A DNA stretch of 5,242 nt from the NCBI GenBank assembly GCA_051658525.1, contig JBOFMT010000071.1, forward strand, positions 1 through 5,242, given 5' to 3'. The position numbers and the translations under genes are program-made. Positions 1 to 4,957 of the stretch are shown in pieces. The notes under the pieces were generated by a model. That model saw only the letters and a program-made list of their open reading frames with translations, was not told the origin of the DNA and made no database searches. Position 1 is the stretch's first letter. Each line of letters begins with the position of its first letter. Source of the stretch: JBOFMT01 sp051658525. Its GTDB lineage: Bacteria > Bacillota_I > Bacilli_A > Erysipelotrichales > Erysipelotrichaceae.

Positions 1-442
1 GCAAGGTGTTACGTAAGATGACATGACCATAGCTTGGTGAATGATCGTGAACCATATCAAAATAGCCATAGGTAACATGAGGATAACGAGCAATGAAAAT
101 CTCACTAGCATAGATGCTTAGTAATACATCTTCTAGACATGAAAATTGATAACGCAAACCAGCTACATCTTCGCTTTCCATGTGGCTAGCATCCATTGAG
201 GTAATTGTTAATAAGGTAGAAAGTTCTTCACTACAAGGAGCGATGACGGTTTCTGGGAGGTGAAAATACTCAAGGAAGAGCGAAAAACTATCCTTTGGAT
301 TTACACCATCCTGGCAAAGGTATTCAAAGATTCTTGTAAAATCAGCTTCTTCATAAGCATTGGATAAGCCGATTTTTTCAAAGTAGGCATCAAAAAGTCC
401 GAAATGCACAGCATTGAGTAAAATTGGAGTTACAAGTTTCAT
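1..442 (-). CDS. Unrecognised protein, C-terminus cut by left edge
   Basis: An open frame of 147 codons reads leftward from ATG at 442 with no stop before the window edge, so only the N-terminal part is seen. The start is supported by a GGAAGGAA ribosome binding site (minus strand, 448-455) five bases upstream. The protein begins MKLVTPILLNAVHFGLFDAY and is rich in acidic and aromatic residues. It shows no signal peptide, no membrane segment and no nucleotide-binding or metal motif that I can name; the visible end contains a His/Asp-rich stretch, DMVHDHSPSYGHV. I do not recognise the family. It starts 38 bp after the stop of the DUF4438 gene on the same strand, so the two are probably co-transcribed. 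The frame and ribosome binding site make it a real gene; its function is unknown. Confidence 0.8.
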   Translation of the reverse strand, partial: MKLVTPILLNAVHFGLFDAYFEKIGLSNAYEEADFTRIFEYLCQDGVNPKDSFSLFLEYFHLPETVIAPCSEELSTLLTITSMDASHMESEDVAGLRYQFSCLEDVLLSIYASEIFIARYPHVTYGYFDMVHDHSPSYGHVILRNTL

Positions 443-480
443 TTCAATTCCTTCCGCAGTTTTTTGAAAACGAATAAAAT

Positions 481-1344
481 TTAAGAATTGCATACAATCC
501 AACGCTCCAAATTCGCAGTTTCGTCTTTTACTAATGTAATTTCATCACTCGTTCCGCTTAAGATGACACAAACACCAGGGCCATGTCCACTTGTAAAACT
601 ATCAGAATGGACAATTACACCAATAGAGATGGCACCTGCTTGATAGTGAGGCCCATAATTATTGTTATGATTTTCAATTGCAACCAAGTCACCAAAACGT
701 AACGTTTCTAACCCGAGTGCAGCATTGGCTTCTGCATCCTGGGTCATAATATCATAATCACTAGCAGCATTGCTACTACCAAGACCGGAACCCATTAAGT
801 GCGCAGGAATAATGTGCGTTACTGGAATGTGTAATTTATTTTCAACTTGAGGTACATGAGCTAAGATTTGTTCTAAAAGTGCAGGGTCTAAATTTAAAAT
901 TTTAGTATCCAAATCTAAGAAACGCAGTCCGTTACCATAAGCTTTGATTTGAATGGTATCGTTGATGTTGAGTTTATCTAAAACTTCAGGGGTAAAATGA
1001 ATCATTGTATGATCAACACCACCGTGTTTTCCTACAACAGTCCCTTTTGCTCCTTTCGCATCGCCACTTACAACTACAGCTTCATTACCAACACAAGCCA
1101 AGCCAATGAGGGCATTGTTTTCATTGCTATTTTCGTTGCGAATGCTAACACCTGGTTCAACATGGTCTCCCATTAGTTCCATACAAGAATCTCCAATGGA
1201 GAAATTATAAGTAATACTTCCTGTTCCATGAACATAGCGCCCTTGCCCGTCAAAGCCAACGCGATATAAACTACCTTGCATGGTAGGATGATGTATTTTA
1301 CCAGCAACCGCTTGTTTTACTAGTTTTGTTTTATTTGTTTTCAT
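481..1344 (-). CDS. DUF4438 family protein (function unknown)
   Basis: This 287-residue protein matches my recollection of the DUF4438 family, which includes Thermotoga maritima TM1086; structures exist for the family but I know of no established function. Features in the sequence are an HGTGSI motif (39-44), GDHVEPGVSIRN (59-70), a Gly/Lys-rich SGDAKGAKGTVVGKHGG stretch (93-109) that could be a small beta-barrel loop, a Gly/Ser turn MGSGLGSSNAASDYD (184-198), an Asn/His-rich ENHNNNYGPHY (224-234) and GHGPGV (253-258). The last resembles the conserved C-terminal signature of the family. No signal peptide or membrane segment is present, so it is probably cytosolic. The ATG at 1344 has an AGAAAGGA ribosome binding site at 1351-1358. 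The length is about that expected for the family. An unknown gene follows closely on the same strand. Family assignment is by memory of the motifs, not by a search. Confidence 0.78.
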   Translation of the reverse strand: MKTNKTKLVKQAVAGKIHHPTMQGSLYRVGFDGQGRYVHGTGSITYNFSIGDSCMELMGDHVEPGVSIRNENSNENNALIGLACVGNEAVVVSGDAKGAKGTVVGKHGGVDHTMIHFTPEVLDKLNINDTIQIKAYGNGLRFLDLDTKILNLDPALLEQILAHVPQVENKLHIPVTHIIPAHLMGSGLGSSNAASDYDIMTQDAEANAALGLETLRFGDLVAIENHNNNYGPHYQAGAISIGVIVHSDSFTSGHGPGVCVILSGTSDEITLVKDETANLERWIVCNS

Positions 1345-1358
1345 AAAATGTCCTTTCT

Positions 1359-1381
1359 ATGAATCAAAGTTTAAGATTCAT
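1359..1381 (-). promoter_or_regulatory. Inverted repeat abutting the RBS of the DUF4438 gene
   Basis: ATGAATC (1359-1365) and GATTCAT (1375-1381) are perfect 7-bp inverted arms around a 9-nt AT-rich spacer. In the leftward transcript this hairpin ends exactly where the AGAAAGGAC ribosome binding site (1350-1358) begins. It could be a repressor operator or an RNA hairpin that affects translation or mRNA stability. It is AT-rich and has no T-tract after it in either sense that would make it a terminator. A chance repeat of this size is possible. Confidence 0.35.
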
Positions 1382-1397
1382 TTACTACTCACCTATG

Positions 1398-1426
1398 TTA
1401 CCATATCACACTAGAAAAGGTATACT
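1398..1426 (+). promoter_or_regulatory. Candidate sigma-A promoter for the LCP operon
   Basis: TTACCA (1398-1403, 4 of 6 to TTGACA) and TATACT (1421-1426, 5 of 6 to TATAAT) are separated by exactly 17 bp. This predicts transcription starting near 1433 and an untranslated leader of about 138 nt before the LCP start at 1571. A second AT-rich element, TATGATATGAT (1537-1547), close to the gene contains two overlapping TATGAT boxes, but no acceptable -35 lies 16-18 bp upstream of either. It would leave only a very short leader, so I rank it lower. Confidence 0.42.
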
Positions 1427-1448
1427 CTTTTACTAGCTTCAAGGTTAA
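1419..1448 (-). promoter_or_regulatory. Weak candidate promoter for the DUF4438 transcript
   Basis: On the minus strand TTAACC (1443-1448, 4 of 6) and TATACC (1419-1424, 4 of 6) lie 18 bp apart, pointing left towards the DUF4438 gene. The -10 overlaps that of the rightward candidate through the shared GTATAC core (1420-1425). If both are real, the two polymerases would compete for the site. The match is poor, so this is a tentative call. Confidence 0.2.
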
Positions 1449-1557
1449 AAAGTACGATTATCAATGCATATTGCACCGAAAAGTGAACACAAGTCGTTGG
1501 TCAGCAGCAAGAAGCTATAGAAATCTTTATTGTATTTATGATATGATAGGGGATGTT

Positions 1558-1563
1558 AAGGAG
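1558..1563 (+). promoter_or_regulatory. RBS that sets the LCP start at 1571
   Basis: AAGGAG lies seven bases before the ATG at 1571. An earlier in-frame ATG at 1553 overlaps the position of this ribosome binding site and has no Shine-Dalgarno of its own, so the six extra residues of that longer frame (MLRRYQ) are unlikely to be translated. Confidence 0.85.
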
Positions 1564-1570
1564 ATATCAA

Positions 1571-3037
1571 ATGAAAAAAAATACAAAGAATAAGACGAAG
1601 AAAACAAAACGTTGGAATCTTGGATTTATCTTACCAAGTGTTCAACTAGTGCTTTCTTTGGTGTTTTTGGGTATGGTTTTATACCTACAAGTATTGCCGA
1701 TGTGGCTCTTTGCTGTCGTAGCGATAGCGACACTAGGAATCAATGCTTTATTGTATTGGATCTTAGCAAGTAAAAAAACAAACAAATTCAATTCCGTAAT
1801 GGGAAAAGTCCTTAGTGTGATTATTTCCATTTGCTTAATCGTAGGAAATGTCGTAGTGTACCAAGGGATTTCTACCTTAGGTAGCATTACAGGAAGCAAC
1901 TATAAAACAGATAACCTTTCTGTTATTGTATTAAAAGATGCGAGTGCAGAATCAATTAGTGATTTAAAAACAAGTGTGTTTGGGATTCAACAAACAAGTG
2001 ATTTGGAAAATACCCAACATGCAATTGAAGCAATTGAGAAGAAAGTGAAACAAAGTATCACAACAACTCCATTTGATAGTTATAGTGCGCAAGTAGATGC
2101 CTTGTATAATGGAAGTGTGGATAGTATTATTATCAATGAAGCATTCCGTGCTTTGATTGAAGACCAACACCCAGAATTCAGTAATGAAACACGTGTGGTC
2201 TATCAAGTAGCACGTAAAACCGAAGCAACAACACAAACCAATCGTAAGGTTGATGTGACAAAAGATGCGTTTAACGTTTATATTTCTGGTGGTGATTACT
2301 ATGGTGCAATTACCTCAACATCTCGTTCGGATGTAAATATGGTCGTTAGTATCAATCCAACGACAAAAGAAATCTTATTGACAAACATTCCACGTGACTA
2401 TTTTGTACCGTTAGCATGTCAAAATGGAGCAATGGATAAACTTACCCATGCAGGTATTTATGGTCCAGCTTGTTCGATGAATACATTGGAAAACGTAATG
2501 GGAATTGAAATCGATTATTATGGTCGTATGAACTTCTCATCTTTAATTAATATCGTAAATGCACTTGGTGGTGTTGATGTTTATTCTCAATATGCATTCT
2601 CAGCCGGTGGATATACATTCAATGTGGGAAATAACTACATGGATGGAGAAAAAGCGTTAGCGTTCTCTAGAGAACGTTATTCTTTACCTGGTGGAGACCG
2701 TGATCGTGGTGTGAACCAACAAGCGGTAATTCAAGGAATTATAAAAAAAGCAATTTCACCAGCAATTATTAAAAACTACTCAAGCTTAATGAATGCATTA
2801 TCTGGAAGTTTTGAAACCAATATGAAATCAAGTGATATTACAAAATTGATTCAAATGCAATTGAGTGATATGGCTGCATGGAATATTACTACTGCGAATT
2901 TAGATGGAACAGGTTCTTCACAACCTACCTATTCTTATGGTAGTCAACCACTGTATGTTATGATTCCAAATCAAGCAACCATTGATGAAGCAAAAACATT
3001 GATTGATCGTTTATTTGCAGGAGAAGCTTTAAATTAA
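1571..3037 (+). CDS. LytR-CpsA-Psr (LCP) family glycopolymer transferase, CpsA-like
   Basis: LCP proteins are membrane-anchored enzymes that transfer undecaprenyl-phosphate-linked glycopolymers (teichoic acid, capsule) to peptidoglycan outside the cell. In this 488-residue protein a Lys/Arg-rich cytosolic tail (1-17) is followed by three hydrophobic segments near 18-39, 42-65 and 76-100. An extracytoplasmic region at about 115-220 resembles the accessory domain of streptococcal CpsA, and the LCP domain runs from about 233. LCP signatures present are SRSDVNMV (R252, D254), NIPRDYF (R275), KLTHAGIYG (290-298), YGRMNFSSLINIVNALGGVDV (317-337) and FSRERY followed by GGDRDRG (R367, R369, D376, R377), which include the Arg/Asp residues that bind the pyrophosphate-lipid substrate. 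The full set suggests an active enzyme. Three membrane passes plus an accessory domain are the CpsA arrangement, in keeping with the CpsC-type gene downstream. It is the first gene of an operon whose next gene starts 28 bp after its stop. Which polymer it attaches cannot be read from the sequence. Confidence 0.95.
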   Translation: MKKNTKNKTKKTKRWNLGFILPSVQLVLSLVFLGMVLYLQVLPMWLFAVVAIATLGINALLYWILASKKTNKFNSVMGKVLSVIISICLIVGNVVVYQGISTLGSITGSNYKTDNLSVIVLKDASAESISDLKTSVFGIQQTSDLENTQHAIEAIEKKVKQSITTTPFDSYSAQVDALYNGSVDSIIINEAFRALIEDQHPEFSNETRVVYQVARKTEATTQTNRKVDVTKDAFNVYISGGDYYGAITSTSRSDVNMVVSINPTTKEILLTNIPRDYFVPLACQNGAMDKLTHAGIYGPACSMNTLENVMGIEIDYYGRMNFSSLINIVNALGGVDVYSQYAFSAGGYTFNVGNNYMDGEKALAFSRERYSLPGGDRDRGVNQQAVIQGIIKKAISPAIIKNYSSLMNALSGSFETNMKSSDITKLIQMQLSDMAAWNITTANLDGTGSSQPTYSYGSQPLYVMIPNQATIDEAKTLIDRLFAGEALN

Positions 3038-3055
3038 ACCATGATCTGGTAGTAT

Positions 3056-3060
3056 GGAGG
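3056..3060 (+). promoter_or_regulatory. RBS that sets the aspartic protease start at 3066
   Basis: GGAGG sits five bases before the ATG at 3066. The in-frame ATG at 3054 overlaps this site and lacks a Shine-Dalgarno, so the protein should begin MAKQQK rather than MEDGMAKQQK. Confidence 0.8.
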
Positions 3061-3065
3061 ATGGT

Positions 3066-4001
3066 ATGGCAAAACAACAAAAAGTAGTCATTCATCGAAC
3101 AATTCAAAAAGATTTTATTGCGCATGAATCGTATGAAGCAATTCGCCGACGGTTTGCAAACTTACAACAAATCAATCTCAATGCCAATATCGAACGGCGT
3201 GTCTATGCCAAACGCTTTCAACTTAAATTAACCAAGCACTTTGCGAAAGTCTATAGTGTAAAGGTGAAAGTAAATGGAAAGACGTTATCAATGCTAGTCG
3301 ATACTGGTGCGCAAATATCTGCGCTGTTTGATGATGTATCATTGGACTTAAAGGAAGAGAAACAAACCCTAACCATTGGTAGTGTCTCAGGGCAAACGCA
3401 AGAACAAAAGTTTTATCGCTCACATGAAATGGATTTGGGTGGTATGATTTTATACAATGTAGGATTTACAAGCTTACAGCGTACCAAGTTCAAAATAATG
3501 AACATCAAGGTCTTGCGAATCGATGGAATCCTTGGTTGGGATATTTTAAGTCAATTTGATTTTTCACTTGATGAACAAGCACTTGTGTTCCATAGTGATA
3601 TTGAAACTACAATTCCCAACAATATGATCCATGCATCGTTTCCAACACTATTAGGGAATGATGCGTCTGGATCGATGGTTGTTTTAGGATTTGATAGTGG
3701 AGCTCATTATTCATGGATTGATGAAGGTGAAATCTTACGGATGCAACTCAACATGCAAGAAGAAGGAAATGCCTTTACCATGGGTGTACATGGCTTAGAG
3801 AAAATACCGATAAAACTCGTTGAGAAGGTCAAATACTATTTGGCTCACAATGCGATTTTAATTCACCAAGTACACACAGGTTATACGCGCATCTTCCCGA
3901 ACATCAAATATAATGCTATACTAGGAAATGAAATATTGAAAGGATATCGAATTTACTTTATTAACAGTAAAGAATGTATCCGATTGGAGGAAAGAAAATG
4001 A
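3066..4001 (+). CDS. Single-chain tandem retropepsin-like aspartic protease
   Basis: The 311-residue protein has two retropepsin-like repeats. Repeat one (about 61-176) has the hydrophobic-hydrophobic-DTGA motif MLVDTGAQISAL (Asp79) and, 76 residues later, ILGWDIL (155-161). Repeat two (about 183-307) has VLGFDSGAHYSWI (Asp210) and, 75 residues later, ILGNEIL (285-291). D-[TS]-G-A followed by a hydrophobic-hydrophobic-Gly motif is the signature of retroviral-type aspartyl proteases, which normally form homodimers with one Asp from each chain. Here both Asp residues are in one polypeptide, as in pepsin, but with retropepsin-style repeats. TIGSVSG (104-109 region) and TMGVHG (238-243) may be the equivalent flap or turn segments. 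A basic, probably helical extension of about 60 residues precedes repeat one. I see no signal peptide or membrane helix, so the protein is probably cytosolic. It lies 28 bp after the LCP gene and its stop overlaps the cyclophilin start. The fold call is good; proteolytic activity and substrate are inferred or unknown. Confidence 0.85.
   Translation: MAKQQKVVIHRTIQKDFIAHESYEAIRRRFANLQQINLNANIERRVYAKRFQLKLTKHFAKVYSVKVKVNGKTLSMLVDTGAQISALFDDVSLDLKEEKQTLTIGSVSGQTQEQKFYRSHEMDLGGMILYNVGFTSLQRTKFKIMNIKVLRIDGILGWDILSQFDFSLDEQALVFHSDIETTIPNNMIHASFPTLLGNDASGSMVVLGFDSGAHYSWIDEGEILRMQLNMQEEGNAFTMGVHGLEKIPIKLVEKVKYYLAHNAILIHQVHTGYTRIFPNIKYNAILGNEILKGYRIYFINSKECIRLEERK
3986..3990 (+). promoter_or_regulatory. 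RBS that sets the cyclophilin start at 3998
   Basis: GGAGG lies seven bases before the ATG at 3998, inside the last codons of the protease gene. An upstream in-frame ATG at 3974 has no Shine-Dalgarno and would add eight residues (MYPIGGKK) not expected in front of a cyclophilin beta-strand, so 3998 is preferred. Confidence 0.85.
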
Positions 4002-4426
4002 TCAAAGGTATCATGTTAATGGAAGGTGGCATCGAGCTACCATTTGAGTTATACGACGAAGCAGCACCGATTACGGTTGCCAATTTTGTTAAACTAATCA
4101 AAGAAGGATATTATGATGGAAAAACATTCCACCGTGTAATCCCTCACTTTGTAAGCCAAGGTGGATGCCCAAATGGAAATGGAACGGGTGATCTTGGATA
4201 TACAATTCCATGCGAAACAAGCAATGGAATCAAACATATGGAAGGTGCATTATCAATGGCTCACCGTGGGAAAAACACAGGATGCTGTCAATTTTTCATC
4301 GTTCATGATCCACAACCACATTTAGATGGTGTCCATACTGTATTTGGTAAAGTAACCGATAATATGGCTTGGGTAAAACGCATGCACGGTGGTGAAAAAA
4401 TCACGAAGGTTACTTTGATCGATTAA
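3998..4426 (+). CDS. ppiB: Cyclophilin-type peptidyl-prolyl cis-trans isomerase
   Basis: This 142-residue enzyme catalyses cis-trans isomerisation of X-Pro bonds to assist protein folding. The length fits the short cytosolic bacterial cyclophilins, and there is no signal peptide or lipobox. Hallmarks are FHRVIPHFVSQGGCPNGNG (44-62), with the catalytic Arg46 and substrate-pocket Phe51 and Gln54; ALSMAH (84-89), with Met87/Ala88; QFFIVH (98-103), with Phe100; and HLDGVHTVFGKV (108-119), with His113. By alignment with human CypA these match R55, F60, Q63, A101, F113 and H126. The position of CypA W121 is His108, as in many bacterial homologues, which usually goes with weak cyclosporin binding. 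The active site is otherwise intact. The ATGA overlap with the preceding protease gene (3998-4001) indicates translational coupling, and the next gene overlaps the stop by one base. A role in folding a product of this operon is possible but not shown. Confidence 0.95.
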   Translation: MIKGIMLMEGGIELPFELYDEAAPITVANFVKLIKEGYYDGKTFHRVIPHFVSQGGCPNGNGTGDLGYTIPCETSNGIKHMEGALSMAHRGKNTGCCQFFIVHDPQPHLDGVHTVFGKVTDNMAWVKRMHGGEKITKVTLID

Positions 4427-4752
4427 TGAAAGCCAAACAATATCTCTTACCCCTAGCAATTGTATTGCTAGGTGCGCTCCTTCAAAAATACTTACCATCC
4501 CTAGGGATGTTGAACACAATCATCTTTACCGCAATTTATTTTGCATTTGGTATGAGCTTAAGTATGAAAAATAAACCAAGTAAGGATGTACTACCAAAAG
4601 TTGTTAGTATTCTATTGCTCATCTTGCTGACACTCTATGAGTTAGGGTATTTACAGATGGCATTGTTTACCCAAGCGATGGTATTTTTAAACTTACATGG
4701 TATTTTTGGAGTTTTATTAAAAGTATATTGTGGATATCTTTACAAAGCGTAA
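4426..4752 (+). CDS. Small multi-pass membrane protein, unrecognised
   Basis: This 108-residue protein has hydrophobic segments near residues 6-23, 29-47, 56-76 and 80-100, separated by short loops; the loop at 47-58 (MKNKPSKDVLPK) is basic and probably cytosolic. I do not recognise the family and see no catalytic motif. The start ATG shares its A with the TAA stop of the cyclophilin gene (TAATG at 4424-4428), and no strong Shine-Dalgarno is visible upstream, so translation probably depends on termination-reinitiation. It is the last gene of the operon, ending two bases before the hairpin of the terminator. Its place suggests a partner for the membrane-bound LCP protein or an integral component for the polysaccharide locus, but this rests on position alone. 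The existence of the gene is supported by frame, overlap and the membrane-protein composition. Confidence 0.8.
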   Translation: MKAKQYLLPLAIVLLGALLQKYLPSLGMLNTIIFTAIYFAFGMSLSMKNKPSKDVLPKVVSILLLILLTLYELGYLQMALFTQAMVFLNLHGIFGVLLKVYCGYLYKA

Positions 4753-4754
4753 AT

Positions 4755-4787
4755 AAACGATGCAAGTTGCATCGTTTTTTCTTTTTT
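4755..4787 (+). terminator. Intrinsic terminator of the LCP operon
   Basis: A 9-bp perfect stem, AAACGATGC (4755-4763) with GCATCGTTT (4769-4777), encloses a five-base loop AAGTT. It runs straight into a T-rich tract (TTTTTTCTTTTTT ending at 4787). It begins two bases after the stop of the small membrane protein gene. It separates the LCP operon from the CpsC-type gene, which must then have its own promoter or receive read-through. Confidence 0.9.
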
Positions 4788-4798
4788 AGTAAAGATAA

Positions 4799-4812
4799 AA
4801 AAACATGTTTTT
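4799..4812. promoter_or_regulatory. Perfect 14-bp palindrome AAAAACATGTTTTT
   Basis: AAAAACATGTTTTT is a perfect palindrome in the leader region between the terminator and the CpsC-type gene. It could bind a dimeric regulator, but its A/T arms make a chance origin fairly likely in AT-rich intergenic DNA. No second copy was seen in the window. Confidence 0.25.
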
Positions 4813-4833
4813 GATGTTATAAAGTGAAAAAAT

Positions 4834-4853
4834 GCTTTGATAACGAGCAAAGC
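4834..4853 (+). repeat. Small inverted repeat GCTTTG/CAAAGC
   Basis: GCTTTG (4834-4839) and CAAAGC (4848-4853) form a 6-bp stem around an 8-nt spacer. It lies upstream of the likely promoter of the CpsC-type gene and has no T-tract, so it is not a terminator. A protein-binding site is possible. On its own the evidence is weak. Confidence 0.2.
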
Positions 4854-4864
4854 TTGTGAGGGTA

Positions 4865-4893
4865 TGGTAATTGTTATGGATTTCCATTATATT
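4865..4893 (+). promoter_or_regulatory. Candidate promoter for the polysaccharide co-polymerase gene
   Basis: A good -10 box, TATATT (4888-4893, 5 of 6), lies 17 bp after a poor -35, TGGTAA (4865-4870, 3 of 6). The spacer holds the near-palindrome ATGGA-TT-TCCAT (4876-4887), directly against the -10, where a bound regulator could block or aid polymerase. Transcription would begin near 4900, leaving a leader of about 58 nt. The terminator upstream makes a promoter in this gap necessary, though TTGATA (4837-4842) could serve another one with an over-long spacer. Confidence 0.33.
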
Positions 4894-4900
4894 AGTAGAT

Positions 4901-4949
4901 GGGGGTTTCTGACCCTTTTGGGAAAAAGAAATCAAAATATGTTAGGGGG
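4901..4949 (+). promoter_or_regulatory. G-run/C-run leader structure before the CpsC-type gene
   Basis: The predicted leader has three G-runs (4901-4905, 4920-4922 and the Shine-Dalgarno at 4945-4949) but only one C-run, CCC at 4913-4915. The C-run can pair with the first G-run (GGGT/ACCC with loop TTCTG, extendable by two G-U pairs), with the second (CCC-TTTT-GGG) or with the ribosome binding site. Mutually exclusive pairing could tune translation, but the stems are short and this is inference from the bases only. Confidence 0.22.
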
Positions 4950-4957
4950 ATAACAAA

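Noticed and set aside
1434..1517. 7-bp inverted arms TAGCTTC (1434-1440) and GAAGCTA (1511-1517) in the predicted LCP leader
   Set aside because: The arms are 70 nt apart and cannot be extended in either direction; a match of this size is expected by chance in a region this long.
1642..1899. Antisense open frame of 85 codons inside the LCP gene
   Set aside because: It lies wholly opposite a well-supported coding region, has an implausible composition and no ribosome binding site; it is a shadow frame.
1964..2236. Antisense open frame of 90 codons inside the LCP gene
   Set aside because: The Cys/Phe/Thr-rich product is typical of a reversed coding strand, and the real LCP frame is unambiguous here.
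3040..3052. Imperfect palindrome ACCATGATCTGGT between the LCP and protease genes
   Set aside because: Only four outer base pairs plus a short core, no T-tract, and it is in a 28-bp intra-operon gap; too weak to call a terminator or operator.
3223..3423. Antisense open frame of 66 codons inside the protease gene
   Set aside because: It overlaps the catalytic DTGA region of the true gene and has no support of its own.
3066..4001. Protein considered as a classical pepsin or as an SpoIIGA-type membrane protease
   Set aside because: The repeats are short and each ends in ILG with 75-76 residue spacing, unlike the longer pepsin lobes, and there are no membrane helices as in SpoIIGA.
4322..4519. 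Antisense open frame of 65 codons across the cyclophilin/membrane protein junction
   Set aside because: Both strand-plus genes here are convincing; no ribosome binding site or known motif supports this frame.
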